From contig JARIAP010000109.1 of NCBI GenBank assembly GCA_029257755.1, positions 1 to 11,477 on the forward strand: DNA of 11,477 nucleotides, given 5' to 3'. The translations under genes and the position numbers were made by a program. The DNA is from Helicobacter sp. (lineage in GTDB: Bacteria; Campylobacterota; Campylobacteria; Campylobacterales; Helicobacteraceae). The first letter of the stretch is position 1, and each line of letters opens with the position of its first letter. Below the pieces are notes generated by a model. That model did not search any database. It was not told the origin of the DNA and saw only the letters and a list, made by a program, of their open reading frames with translations. Positions 1 to 6,939 of this stretch are shown here, piece by piece.

Positions 1-167
1 TAAAAAAAGACAAGATACTAATAGTAGTAGCTCATAGACCAAGCACAATAGAACTTGCAGAAAGAGTTATACAAATGTCAGAAGGTAAAATTATAAATAT
101 ATGGACACAAAAGCAATATCAAGAAGAGAGAAAAAGGGGGGTAGTAAAAGATGAAGATATAGCATAA
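1..167 (+). CDS. ABC transporter ATP-binding protein, C-terminal end (partial)
   Basis: This is the last 54 residues of a protein whose start lies left of the window; the frame is read from base 3 and stops at TAA 165-167. The segment ILIVVAHRPSTIELAERV carries the H-loop histidine (codon 33-35) in the context typical of ABC ATPases. It is followed by the usual 'MSEGKI' strand. The VAHRPSTI form is most common in exporters with a fused membrane domain and ATPase (MsbA-like or multidrug type), but the membrane part is not visible, so the substrate is unknown. The last 20 or so residues are charged and lie outside the conserved domain. A G6 run (136-141) sits in this tail. A hairpin terminator follows about 105 bases after the stop, so the gene is probably transcribed separately from secG. 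Confidence 0.85.
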   Translation, partial: KKDKILIVVAHRPSTIELAERVIQMSEGKIINIWTQKQYQEERKRGVVKDEDIA

Positions 168-272
168 TTTTTTATAATATTACATTTTAAAATTAAGCTT
201 ATTTTAACAAAAATTTCTGCCTATTTTATCTTTATAGCAATAAGTAATAAAAAATCATTATATTTTTATATT

Positions 273-297
273 AAAATAACTTAATTGTTATTTTTTT
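273..297 (+). terminator. Rho-independent terminator after the ABC transporter gene
   Basis: AAAATAAC (273-280) pairs perfectly with GTTATTTT (287-294) around a six-base loop TTAATT, and the T run continues to 297. The stem is AT-rich, as expected in this genome. Its T tract runs directly into the -10 element of the secG promoter. Confidence 0.55.
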
Positions 298-305
298 GCT
301 AGAAT
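297..305 (+). promoter_or_regulatory. Extended -10 promoter for secG-frr-pyrE
   Basis: TGCTAGAAT is an extended -10 element (TGn plus TAGAAT, one mismatch to TATAAT), preceded by T-rich sequence. This is the usual form of the housekeeping promoter in Campylobacterota, where no strong -35 is needed. Transcription would begin near 311-313, giving a leader of about 30 bases that contains the secG ribosome binding site. Confidence 0.6.
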
Positions 306-341
306 CTTTTGTTTGTTATTTTAGAATCTTATGGAGTTTTT

Positions 342-767
342 ATGACTAGCGTATTAATAATTTTACAAGTTATTTTAACAATAAGCATTATAATAGTTGT
401 TTTGTTACAGAAAAGTTCTAGTATAGGGCTTGGTGCTTATAGTGGTAGTAATGAAAGTTTATTTGGTGCAAAGGGACCTGCAAATTTTATGGCAAAAATT
501 ACAATGTTTTTGGGTTTTATATTTATAATAAATACTATTTCTTTAGGTTATTTATATAATACAAAATTAAATAGCAATAAAAGTGTAATTGATAATGCAG
601 AGATTCCAAAATCAATTCCAATAACACCTAATAATCAAATACCTTTATCTAGTCCGCTTTTACAAGGACAACAAGATATTAACTCTGGAATTAATCAAGG
701 TAATTCAGAGCCAATATTTAAAAATATACAAATACCACAGCAAGAACAAACAAAAGGAGATAAGTAA
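342..767 (+). CDS. secG: Protein translocase subunit SecG
   Basis: SecG is the small accessory subunit of the SecYEG channel in the inner membrane and assists preprotein export by SecA. The 141-residue protein has two membrane helices, about residues 3-22 and 52-71. They are joined by the conserved loop containing [15 protein letters not shown] and ending in SLFG. After residue 75 comes a hydrophilic tail rich in N, Q, P and S, longer than in E. coli SecG (110 residues in total). Long tails are usual in Helicobacter SecG. ATG 342 was chosen because GGAG (333-336) sits five bases upstream; the frame can be extended to a TTG at 309 but that has no ribosome binding site. The stop overlaps the frr start by one base (TAATG), so the two are translationally coupled. 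Confidence 0.9.
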   Translation: MTSVLIILQVILTISIIIVVLLQKSSSIGLGAYSGSNESLFGAKGPANFMAKITMFLGFIFIINTISLGYLYNTKLNSNKSVIDNAEIPKSIPITPNNQIPLSSPLLQGQQDINSGINQGNSEPIFKNIQIPQQEQTKGDK

Positions 768-1324
768 TGCTACAAGATATATATAAAAACACAAAAGAAC
801 ATATGCAAAAGAGTTTATATTCTTTGCAAAAAGATTTTGCAACATTAAGAAGTGGTAGAGTAAGTGTAAATATACTTGATAATGTTAGAGTTGATTATTA
901 TGGAAACTTAACTCCATTATCACAAGTAGGGAATATTATAACTCAAGATGCAACTACAATCATTATAAATCCATGGGAAAAAACATTAATAAAAGAAATA
1001 GAAAAAGCTATACAAGAGGCAAATATAGGGGTAAATCCAAATACAGATGTAGATAATATTAAACTTTTTTTTCCACCTATGACTTCAGAGCAAAGAAAAG
1101 AAACAGCAAAACAAGCAAAGGCTATGGGTGAGAAAGCAAAAATTGCTATTAGAAATATAAGGCAAGATTCTAATAATTCTATTAAAAAATTAGAAAAAGA
1201 TAAGTCAATAACTACAGATGAAGCAAAAAAAGGTAATGATGAGATTCAAAAAATTACAGACGAACATATAAAAAAAGTTGATAGTATGGTAAAAACAAAA
1301 GAAGAAGAGGTTATGAAGGTATAA
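767..1324 (+). CDS. frr: Ribosome recycling factor
   Basis: RRF acts with EF-G in the cytoplasm to split the post-termination ribosome and free the mRNA and tRNA. The 185 residues match the family's normal length. Conserved segments include [20 protein letters not shown] (residues 27-46, the family's LRTGRA...LLD...VxYYG signature), NPWEK near residue 70, and the PPMT-EQRKE stretch in the second half. The C-terminus is the expected charged long helix of the three-helix bundle. AAGGAGA (754-760) lies six bases before the ATG, inside the end of secG. The next gene, pyrE, begins one base after the stop, so frr is the middle gene of a tight three-gene operon. Confidence 0.97.
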   Translation: MLQDIYKNTKEHMQKSLYSLQKDFATLRSGRVSVNILDNVRVDYYGNLTPLSQVGNIITQDATTIIINPWEKTLIKEIEKAIQEANIGVNPNTDVDNIKLFFPPMTSEQRKETAKQAKAMGEKAKIAIRNIRQDSNNSIKKLEKDKSITTDEAKKGNDEIQKITDEHIKKVDSMVKTKEEEVMKV

Positions 1325-1325
1325 A

Positions 1326-1946
1326 ATGGCTTTAGATATAGAAAAAATTTATCGTGAAAATAATGCCCTACTTGAAGGACATTTTTTACTAAGTAGTGGA
1401 AATCACACAAAATTTTATTTACAATCAGCAAAAGTATTAGAAAACCCAAAAATAGCAGAAATGCTTGCAAAAGAGTTAGCACAGCAAATAATAGATTACG
1501 GATTAGAAGTTACATGTATTTGTTCACCAGCTTTAGGGGGTATTTTAGCAGGTTATGAACTTGCAAGGGCATTAAATGTGCGTTTTATTTTCACAGAGAG
1601 AGTTGAAAAAAAAATGACTTTAAGAAGGGGGTTTAAAGTATCAAAGGGCGAAAAAGTGTTAATATGTGAAGACATTATTACTACAGGTGGCAGTGCAATG
1701 GAAAGTGGCAATTGTATAAAAGATGCTGGTGGAATTGTGGTTGGTTTTGCTGGTTTAGCAAATAGGGGCATATGCAAAAGAGTGCTTGATAGAAACAATA
1801 TTTCTATAATTGAAAGTAAAAATGATTGCAAACTTACACAAAATATTCCATTATTTGCACTTGCTGATTTTAACTTTGAATTATATAGTCCAAATTCTTG
1901 TCCATTATGTAAAGATTCTATTGCATATAAGCCGGGTAGTAGATGA
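1326..1946 (+). CDS. pyrE: Orotate phosphoribosyltransferase
   Basis: PyrE joins orotate to PRPP to make orotidine 5'-phosphate, the fifth step of de novo UMP synthesis. The PRPP-binding signature [13 protein letters not shown] is at residues 111-123. The N-terminal half has the family's [13 protein letters not shown] segment (21-33) and [14 protein letters not shown] (67-80). The C-terminus contains CPLC (192-195), a pattern I associate with the Campylobacterota-type enzyme. The length of 206 residues is normal. GAAGG (1315-1319) lies six bases before the ATG, inside frr. An A9 run (1606-1614) falls in frame within codons for E-K-K-M. The gene is last in its operon and is followed by a hairpin terminator. 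Confidence 0.95.
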   Translation: MALDIEKIYRENNALLEGHFLLSSGNHTKFYLQSAKVLENPKIAEMLAKELAQQIIDYGLEVTCICSPALGGILAGYELARALNVRFIFTERVEKKMTLRRGFKVSKGEKVLICEDIITTGGSAMESGNCIKDAGGIVVGFAGLANRGICKRVLDRNNISIIESKNDCKLTQNIPLFALADFNFELYSPNSCPLCKDSIAYKPGSR

Positions 1947-1964
1947 TAGTTTTTTGAGTATTGT

Positions 1965-1992
1965 AAAAGTTTATAAATTATTAAACTTTTTA
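1965..1992 (+). terminator. Terminator of the secG-frr-pyrE operon
   Basis: AAAAGTTTA (1965-1973) pairs perfectly with TAAACTTTT (1982-1990) around an eight-base loop, about 18 bases after the pyrE stop. The stem ends in its own T run. The symmetric A and T runs allow weak bidirectional use. The rest of the gap up to 2202 is AT-only sequence with no convincing gene or structured RNA. Confidence 0.7.
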
Positions 1993-2202
1993 TAGACTTA
2001 TATTTTTGTGAAATGAATATCATTACTAACAAAAAACACCAAATATAATCTTATACATAAATTACATAAAGAAAATATAATATTAAGGTTTTTTGTTTGT
2101 AGTTTAAATTAGTTAAGCTTAATACTTAATCTATTTTGATTGATATTGTAAATAATCATTAAAGCAATTAACTAAAATGTTCATTCACAATATATTATAA
2201 TG

Positions 2203-2532
2203 TTATTTCGTTTTGAATGTAGCTGCTCTACCTGTAACTTTTATGATATTTTTGCCAAATGTTTTGGATATAACCTCATAGCGCGGTAGTAAAATAGCAT
2301 CGCATTTATTCTCACTAATTGCTTTATTAAGCAACATGGAGCGTATATTTGGGTTTTTATCATTATATGGCATTTCAGATGTTACAATATCACCAACATT
2401 AAAATCACTACCATTAAATTGCACGACATATTGCACATCTCTTTCTACTTTTGCACCAATAATTTTAGAACAACCTGAAATCACTAGTGATAGCATAAGC
2501 GAAATCATTGTAAAAAACAATATTTTTTTCAT
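2203..2532 (-). CDS. Small putative lipoprotein of unknown function
   Basis: This gene encodes 109 residues. The N-terminus is a classic lipoprotein signal: MKK, a hydrophobic stretch of about 16 residues, then the lipobox ISGC, so the mature protein would start at Cys21 and be lipid-anchored. No +2 aspartate follows (the next residues are SKI), which by the E. coli rule would favour the outer membrane. The mature part contains DAILLPRYEV and, near the C-terminus, KVTGRAATFK. This alternation of a 'PRYEV' strand and a glycine-turn strand recalls small TRL-like or related lipoprotein domains, but I cannot assign a family. ATG 2532 was preferred over an in-frame TTG at 2544 because GAG (2542-2540) is suitably spaced before it. 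Two long homopolymers lie just upstream (see 2574-2602). It converges with pyrE and diverges from rpmE. Confidence 0.75.
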   Translation of the reverse strand: MKKILFFTMISLMLSLVISGCSKIIGAKVERDVQYVVQFNGSDFNVGDIVTSEMPYNDKNPNIRSMLLNKAISENKCDAILLPRYEVISKTFGKNIIKVTGRAATFKTK

Positions 2533-2573
2533 AAAATAACTCAAATATATAATATATTTGTTTGAAATTTTTG

Positions 2574-2602
2574 AAAAAAAAAAATATTACAAAAAAAAAA
2601 AA
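2574..2602 (-). repeat. Paired homopolymers (A11 and A12) in the lipoprotein gene promoter region
   Basis: On the + strand an A11 run (2574-2584) and an A12 run (2591-2602) are separated by TATTAC. On the lipoprotein gene's coding strand they are T runs ending 41 bases before its ATG. A plausible -10 for that gene is TATATT or TATTAT at 2556-2549, which would put the T11 run at the -35 position and the T12 run in the upstream region. An alternative -10 is the AT-rich spacer between the two runs. Tracts of this length are prone to slippage during replication. Confidence 0.8.
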
Positions 2603-2672
2603 CAACAAGTCAATACAAATGCAAATTTATTTAAAATATTTTACATAAAGCTATATTTAAGTCTAATTGTAG

Positions 2673-2678
2673 TATAAT
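2673..2678 (+). promoter_or_regulatory. -10 element for rpmE
   Basis: A perfect TATAAT lies 32 bases before the rpmE start codon, in T/A-rich sequence without an obvious -35. Transcription would begin near 2685, giving a leader of about 26 bases with GGAG at 2701-2704. Confidence 0.6.
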
Positions 2679-2710
2679 AAAAGCTTTTAAATTAAGTTTT
2701 GGAGTAAAAT

Positions 2711-2911
2711 ATGAAAAAAGATATTCACCCTAAATATGTTCCATGTAAAGTAACTTGTGTAACTAGTGGTAAAGAAATTGAAGTTCTTAGCACAAAATCT
2801 GAATTGCGTATAGATATTTCTAGTTTTTGTCATCCTTTTTATACCGGTAGTGATAAGATAGCTGATACTGCTGGTAGAGTAGAAAAATTTAGAAAAAAAT
2901 ACAATCGTTAA
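2711..2911 (+). CDS. rpmE: 50S ribosomal protein bL31
   Basis: bL31 sits on the large subunit's central protuberance and bridges to the small subunit. The 66 residues begin [10 protein letters not shown] and contain [19 protein letters not shown], both diagnostic for the family. Compared with zinc-binding E. coli bL31 (cysteines 16, 18, 37 and 40), only C16 and C40 are kept; positions 18 and 37 are Thr and Ser, and an extra cysteine is at position 12. The classical four-cysteine zinc site is therefore absent. As far as I recall, the Helicobacter protein has the same pattern, so this is a lineage trait and not damage. GGAG (2701-2704) is six bases before the ATG. The gene has its own promoter and is followed by inverted repeats and then rsmI. 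Confidence 0.97.
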   Translation: MKKDIHPKYVPCKVTCVTSGKEIEVLSTKSELRIDISSFCHPFYTGSDKIADTAGRVEKFRKKYNR

Positions 2912-2925
2912 TTTATTTAAATATT

Positions 2926-3000
2926 ATCTAGTTTTACAATAAACTAGATACAGATTCTATAAATCAAACTAGATTATACATAGCAATCAAGGTTGATTGC
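2926..3000 (+). other. Inverted-repeat cluster between rpmE and rsmI
   Basis: ATCTAGTTT (2926-2934) pairs perfectly with AAACTAGAT (2941-2949) around a six-base loop. A second identical copy of AAACTAGAT lies at 2966-2974, so the left arm has two possible partners. A separate hairpin, GCAATCA (2983-2989) with TGATTGC (2994-3000), stands 21 bases before the rsmI start. None is followed by a T run, so these are not standard intrinsic terminators. TATACA at 2975-2980 could be a weak -10 for rsmI. Confidence 0.5.
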
Positions 3001-3021
3001 ATTTGTCTTAAAAGAAAATGT

Positions 3022-3891
3022 ATGTTGTTTTTTGTTCCTACGCCAATAGGCAATTTATATGATATTTCTATACATGTTTTAGAAATCTTAAATAAGTGCA
3101 ATATTATTATATGCGAAGATACAAGGGTTACAAAAAAATTACTTATGTTGCTTAATAAGGATATATTGATACATTCAAATTTTAAAAATATAAACATACA
3201 TAATAAAAAGTTTTATAGTTTTCATAGCCATAATCAAAATGAATTTATATCTAATTTAACACTAGATTTTTTTCAAGAAAATATAGCCTTTTGCACAGAT
3301 GCTGGTATGCCAAATATAAGCGATCCGGGTGCATTGCTTTTACAATATGCTCGCAACAATAATATACAATATGAGGTTTTGTTGGGAGGATGTGCATTTA
3401 GTCACGCATTTGTTTGTAGTGGGTTAGAAGGTGGTTTTTGTTTTCTTGGTTTTTTGCCACATAAACAGCATAATAGGCAAATATTTATAAAAAATATCCT
3501 TGAATACCATAAATCCTTACATATAGTATTATATGAGAGTCCAAAACGACTTAAAAATTCTCTACACGATATATTGCTAATTATGCCAAATGCAAATATT
3601 TATGTATATAAGGAATTAACAAAACTACACCAAACAGAATATATAGGTAAAGCAGATATTGTATTAAATAAATTACCAGATGAAATTAGAGGTGAATATT
3701 GTATTGTTATTGAAAAGGAAAATATGGATTCTATGTGTAATACAAAATCAAACAAAGTTTTACATTTAACTCAAGATGATATTTTAAAACTTGATATAAG
3801 TCCAAAACAAAAAGCAAAACTACTATCTCAACTAAGCACAAAAAGCATAAAAGAGTGGTATTTATATTTAATCAATGAAAAATACACATAA
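3022..3891 (+). CDS. rsmI: 16S rRNA 2'-O-ribose C1402 methyltransferase RsmI
   Basis: RsmI methylates the ribose of C1402 in the 16S rRNA decoding centre, using S-adenosylmethionine, and works alongside RsmH. The protein (289 residues, normal length) has the tetrapyrrole-methylase-type fold. Visible motifs are FVPTPIGNLYDIS (4-16), CEDTR (31-35), TDAGMPNISDPG (92-103, where the family has SDAGTPLISDPG), FLGFLP (141-146) and YESPKRL (171-177). The usual LPGPSA segment is replaced by LLGGCAFSHA (120-129), and the residue after CEDTR is Val instead of the common His; both are mild departures. ATG 3022 directly begins the conserved N-terminal strand. The ribosome binding site is weak (AAAGA, 3011-3015). 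Its position after rpmE agrees with a translation-related cluster. Confidence 0.93.
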   Translation: MLFFVPTPIGNLYDISIHVLEILNKCNIIICEDTRVTKKLLMLLNKDILIHSNFKNINIHNKKFYSFHSHNQNEFISNLTLDFFQENIAFCTDAGMPNISDPGALLLQYARNNNIQYEVLLGGCAFSHAFVCSGLEGGFCFLGFLPHKQHNRQIFIKNILEYHKSLHIVLYESPKRLKNSLHDILLIMPNANIYVYKELTKLHQTEYIGKADIVLNKLPDEIRGEYCIVIEKENMDSMCNTKSNKVLHLTQDDILKLDISPKQKAKLLSQLSTKSIKEWYLYLINEKYT

Positions 3892-3925
3892 AACAATGAA
3901 ACTTTATATTAAAAACTTTATTTTT

Positions 3926-3931
3926 TATAAT
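3926..3931 (+). promoter_or_regulatory. -10 element for the 395-residue exported protein gene
   Basis: A perfect TATAAT in T-rich sequence lies 35 bases after the rsmI stop and 66 bases before the ATG at 3998. Transcription would begin near 3938, giving an AT-rich leader of about 60 bases. Other TATA-like strings occur in this leader, so the assignment is tentative. Confidence 0.45.
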
Positions 3932-3997
3932 GAATTAAGTTATTTTTTTATACAATTTAATGATAATATTCTTAAATCTATAAAAGAAAGGAAAGTT

Positions 3998-5185
3998 ATG
4001 TTGAATCTTAAGAGTATGGCACATTTAATTAGGCAAAAAGTTAAGGATGATGTAGCAAATAATGTTATGGCTAACATCAATACAATCAATTGCAAAAAGC
4101 AAAATAAAATATCTTCATTGTTGCGTGTTTTTGCATTAAGTGGTATTTTGGTATCATGTGCTTATGCTAATGGAGGTGCTGATAGTTATATTCGTGCATC
4201 AATTGAAGAAATGTTTAGTGATACAAGCAATTTTGAGTGTGTAGGTGGCAATCGTAGTGCTGAATGTAGGGTTGATAGATATGAGATTAGCAGTTATAAT
4301 GGACTTGCATTGCAAAACTATCGATATACAGTAGATTACAAAGAATCAAGAGTTATAGAAAGAACAAGTAGCAATATAGAGGTTAATAATAATTATGAAT
4401 ATAAAGAATTGTTGCCAAAATATTTTGAATGTTCTGATTTTACACAACTTCATAATGACAAAAATCAAATAAATGAACAGCTTGTTTGTAGTATTAGAGG
4501 AGATTTATATACAATTTGGTTTAGGCTAAGGGCAAAGGCTAATTCGCCTTTATTTGAAAAATTAAACACTATGGAGTTAATGAAAAAAAGTTCAATAGTT
4601 TTAACTCTATTAACAAAAGAAATTAAAGGTTCTTTGAGTGAAAATGAGAAATTTGAAGTAAGTAAAATTTTCAAAGATTTTAATGTTGATTTATATGGTA
4701 TTGATATAGCTATAACAAAACCAAAATTATCGCAAAAAATCTATGAATATATGTTTGCTGATTACATGCCTTATTATGATGATGAATTAGAAGATAATAA
4801 TACAACTCGTTATAGTCAAGTATCAAAAACACTTTACAATTCTGGTGTAGGTTATATATATGGAAGAATGATGGGATATGTATGGGGCAATGATTCTATT
4901 GATGATAGAACAAAAAAAAGTTTAAACAACCTCTTTGTTGCTTTAAGAGATTCTTCTATGCTTGATTCTAATATTAGAAGTGTTTATATAACAATAGTAA
5001 ATAGGACAAAAAAAGGATTTAATCTTGGAAAAGCTATAGAAACAATAACAAATGAATCTGTCCTTGATATTAGTAGATTAAATAAACATAAAGCTGGTAA
5101 CATTATTAATCTATTTAGCGGAGATATATTTAATAGATATAGGATAGAAGCACAAGCCTTGAAATCTAAAAATCATGATTATTAA
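3998..5185 (+). CDS. Exported protein of unknown function
   Basis: I do not recognise this 395-residue protein. ATG 3998 was chosen because AAAGGAAAG (3987-3995) is an excellent ribosome binding site; the open frame can be extended to 3875 inside rsmI, but without such a site. The protein starts with about 38 polar, basic residues, then a hydrophobic segment (about 41-56) ending in LVSCAYANGG. This could be a signal peptide cut after AYA (residue 57), a lipobox (LVSC, Cys54), or a membrane anchor. The remaining 340 residues are soluble in character. They contain four cysteines (81, 90, 145 and 164), which could form two disulfides in the periplasm. The first half is rich in short strand-like stretches; the second half looks helical. 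No enzyme motif is visible. It lies alone between rsmI and a convergent terminator. Coding-like composition over the full length supports a real gene. Confidence 0.8.
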   Translation: MLNLKSMAHLIRQKVKDDVANNVMANINTINCKKQNKISSLLRVFALSGILVSCAYANGGADSYIRASIEEMFSDTSNFECVGGNRSAECRVDRYEISSYNGLALQNYRYTVDYKESRVIERTSSNIEVNNNYEYKELLPKYFECSDFTQLHNDKNQINEQLVCSIRGDLYTIWFRLRAKANSPLFEKLNTMELMKKSSIVLTLLTKEIKGSLSENEKFEVSKIFKDFNVDLYGIDIAITKPKLSQKIYEYMFADYMPYYDDELEDNNTTRYSQVSKTLYNSGVGYIYGRMMGYVWGNDSIDDRTKKSLNNLFVALRDSSMLDSNIRSVYITIVNRTKKGFNLGKAIETITNESVLDISRLNKHKAGNIINLFSGDIFNRYRIEAQALKSKNHDY

Positions 5186-5219
5186 TAAGTATAATAAATT
5201 TATATTTTAATTATTGTTT

Positions 5220-5252
5220 AACTAAACAAAGATTTTTAATTTTTGTTTAGTT
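5220..5252 (+). terminator. Hairpin terminator between convergent genes
   Basis: AACTAAACAAA (5220-5230) pairs perfectly with TTTGTTTAGTT (5242-5252), 11 base pairs that can be extended inward by a G-T and an A-T pair, followed by TTT-C-ATTT. It lies 35 bases after the exported protein gene. The rest of the gap to 5442 is AT-rich with no gene. Confidence 0.7.
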
Positions 5253-5442
5253 TCATTTAAGTTTTAATAATAAATACTTTAAATAATAACTCTTTATAAA
5301 TATATTTTATATGCCATGATAATTATTAAAAATTTTATCATTTATATTTATATTATTGCAATAGAATAGCTTATTTGTAAATTCAATACTTAAACTTTAA
5401 TAGTATATTTTATATGATATTTATGTGTTAGTTTTCAATAAA

Positions 5443-6939
5443 TTATATATAGCTTGGTGCATCATTTGCAAATAAAACTAAGTCGTTTTGTTGCCCTATT
5501 GATAAAAGGATATTTTCTAATTCCGCTTTGTTTTTTAATATTATCTTTTGTGGCATATTTATATGCGTATTTAGTATATTCGCATTCAATTCACCTGTTA
5601 TTATTGCAATATCAAAAACTTTATCAATTTGTTTTGCTAATGATATATTACTTTCCTCATTATGTTCTACTAATCCGGGTGTTACAATTATTTTTCTACC
5701 ATTATGAATAGAACTCAATCTAATTGCTTCGCTCATTCCTTCTAAATTACCATTAAAACTATCATCTAATATAATTTTATTATTTGTTTGTATTTTTTGT
5801 AACCTATGCGGTATTGGTGTAAGTTGTTTTACAATTTTTTGTATTTTTTGTATATTCATTCCCATATTTTTTGCAATTAAAATTGCAACAGATATATTAT
5901 CAATATTAAATTTACCTAAAATTGATGTTTCAAAATTTACCAATACAGAATCTAATTCCATACTAAAAATAGTTTTTTCTAAATTAGATTCTATTATATT
6001 TATATTTGGTGGATATTTTAATATCTTTTTCAAATTATCTTCAAAGTTTTTTGGAAAATTAGATGGAATATTATTATCTTTTTGCATAAAAACACTAATT
6101 AGCCTATTTGAATATAAAATTTCAAATTTTGTTTGTATCGTATTGTTAATATCCTTAAAATATTCTATATGTGCTTGTCCTATTTTACCTATAATTGCAT
6201 AATGTTGTTGTAAAAGCATAGATATTTCTTTAATATCACCTTTATTTCTAGCTCCAGCTTCTGCAATATATATATTATGTGTATTATTTAAATTTGTGTT
6301 TATATCCGCTACCAATCCTTTATATGTATTTACACTTCTTGGTGTTGCATATACATTAAATTCTTTTTCTAATATTTGAGTAATAAAATTTTTTATACTC
6401 GTTTTACCATAGCTTCCTGTTATTGCTATTATTTTTAAATTAGATAATTTTTTTATTTTATTTTTTGCGGATTTAGCATAAATTTTAAACAACATTATTT
6501 CACATACATTAGAAATTAAAAAAGCAATACACAAAGATAACAATAAACAAATTTTTTTTATAAAGTCATCTAAGTTTGATAAATATGCAATAAATTCACA
6601 TGTAATTATACATAATGCTATGATTGCAAAAAGCCTTTTAATTCTATTTGTCCATACAAGTTTTTTATCAAGCTTTTTATACCAGATAATAAATAAGGGT
6701 ATAATTATTAAACATAAATACAAGTCAAACAAGATACCATTACTATATATTTGCAATATTAAATAAGCAGTAATTGGAATTATAAAATAATAAACATGCC
6801 ACATTTTTTTATGGTGTTTAGTAATAATTCTATTAAAACTATAGCTATACCATTGTAAATTTATTGCAAGATAATATACTAATATAAAAATAAACAAAAA
6901 GCATAATACTATATCTAGCATATGCAATGGGGAATACAT
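5443..6939 (-). CDS. murF: UDP-MurNAc-tripeptide--D-alanyl-D-alanine ligase with N-terminal membrane domain
   Basis: MurF adds D-Ala-D-Ala to UDP-MurNAc-tripeptide using ATP, the last cytoplasmic step of the peptidoglycan stem peptide. The first 155 or so residues form about five hydrophobic helices (roughly 8-27, 47-64, 68-86, 103-120 and 128-150). The ligase follows: P-loop ITGSYGKTS (173-181), EAGARNKGDI (227-236), GKIGQAHIEYF (251-261), the glutamate/lysine region near 270, LDDSFNGN (391-398, the family's DDSYNANP site) and TPGLVE (420-425). The end, LFANDAPSYI, is in my recollection typical of Campylobacterota MurF. The length (498) exceeds that of E. coli MurF (452) because of the membrane part. 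The gene starts immediately after the acyP stop, with GAGG ten bases upstream, so it is co-transcribed with acyP. All key motifs are intact. Confidence 0.93.
   Translation of the reverse strand: MYSPLHMLDIVLCFLFIFILVYYLAINLQWYSYSFNRIITKHHKKMWHVYYFIIPITAYLILQIYSNGILFDLYLCLIIIPLFIIWYKKLDKKLVWTNRIKRLFAIIALCIITCEFIAYLSNLDDFIKKICLLLSLCIAFLISNVCEIMLFKIYAKSAKNKIKKLSNLKIIAITGSYGKTSIKNFITQILEKEFNVYATPRSVNTYKGLVADINTNLNNTHNIYIAEAGARNKGDIKEISMLLQQHYAIIGKIGQAHIEYFKDINNTIQTKFEILYSNRLISVFMQKDNNIPSNFPKNFEDNLKKILKYPPNINIIESNLEKTIFSMELDSVLVNFETSILGKFNIDNISVAILIAKNMGMNIQKIQKIVKQLTPIPHRLQKIQTNNKIILDDSFNGNLEGMSEAIRLSSIHNGRKIIVTPGLVEHNEESNISLAKQIDKVFDIAIITGELNANILNTHINMPQKIILKNKAELENILLSIGQQNDLVLFANDAPSYI

Noticed and set aside
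136..141. G6 run in the ABC transporter tail as a contingency locus.
   Set aside because: Six G is short for phase variation and a slip would change only the last dozen residues, outside the ATPase domain.
1810..1995. Short frame overlapping the end of pyrE on the same strand.
   Set aside because: Low-complexity sequence in the wrong frame, running through the terminator hairpin.
1553..2032. Open frame antisense to pyrE, and similar frames antisense to frr, murF, ccmA, csd1, csd2 and folC.
   Set aside because: Each lies inside a well-supported gene, lacks a ribosome binding site and a recognisable domain, and has the cysteine- and isoleucine-rich composition typical of antisense translation.
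2021..2202. Short dyads such as AATGA-ATA-TCATT and TTAAGCTTAA after pyrE as regulatory sites or a small RNA.
   Set aside because: They are short, AT-only, and not placed next to a promoter that would give them meaning.
3875..3997. Upstream extension of the exported protein gene into the end of rsmI.
   Set aside because: The frame stays open, but the ribosome binding site AAAGGAAAG fits ATG 3998 and a promoter-like TATAAT lies within the extension.
5316..5341. Inverted repeat ATGATAA/TTATCAT, reminiscent of a Fur-type operator.
   Set aside because: The loop is 12 bases, the site lies between the ends of two convergent genes, and there is no promoter for it to control.
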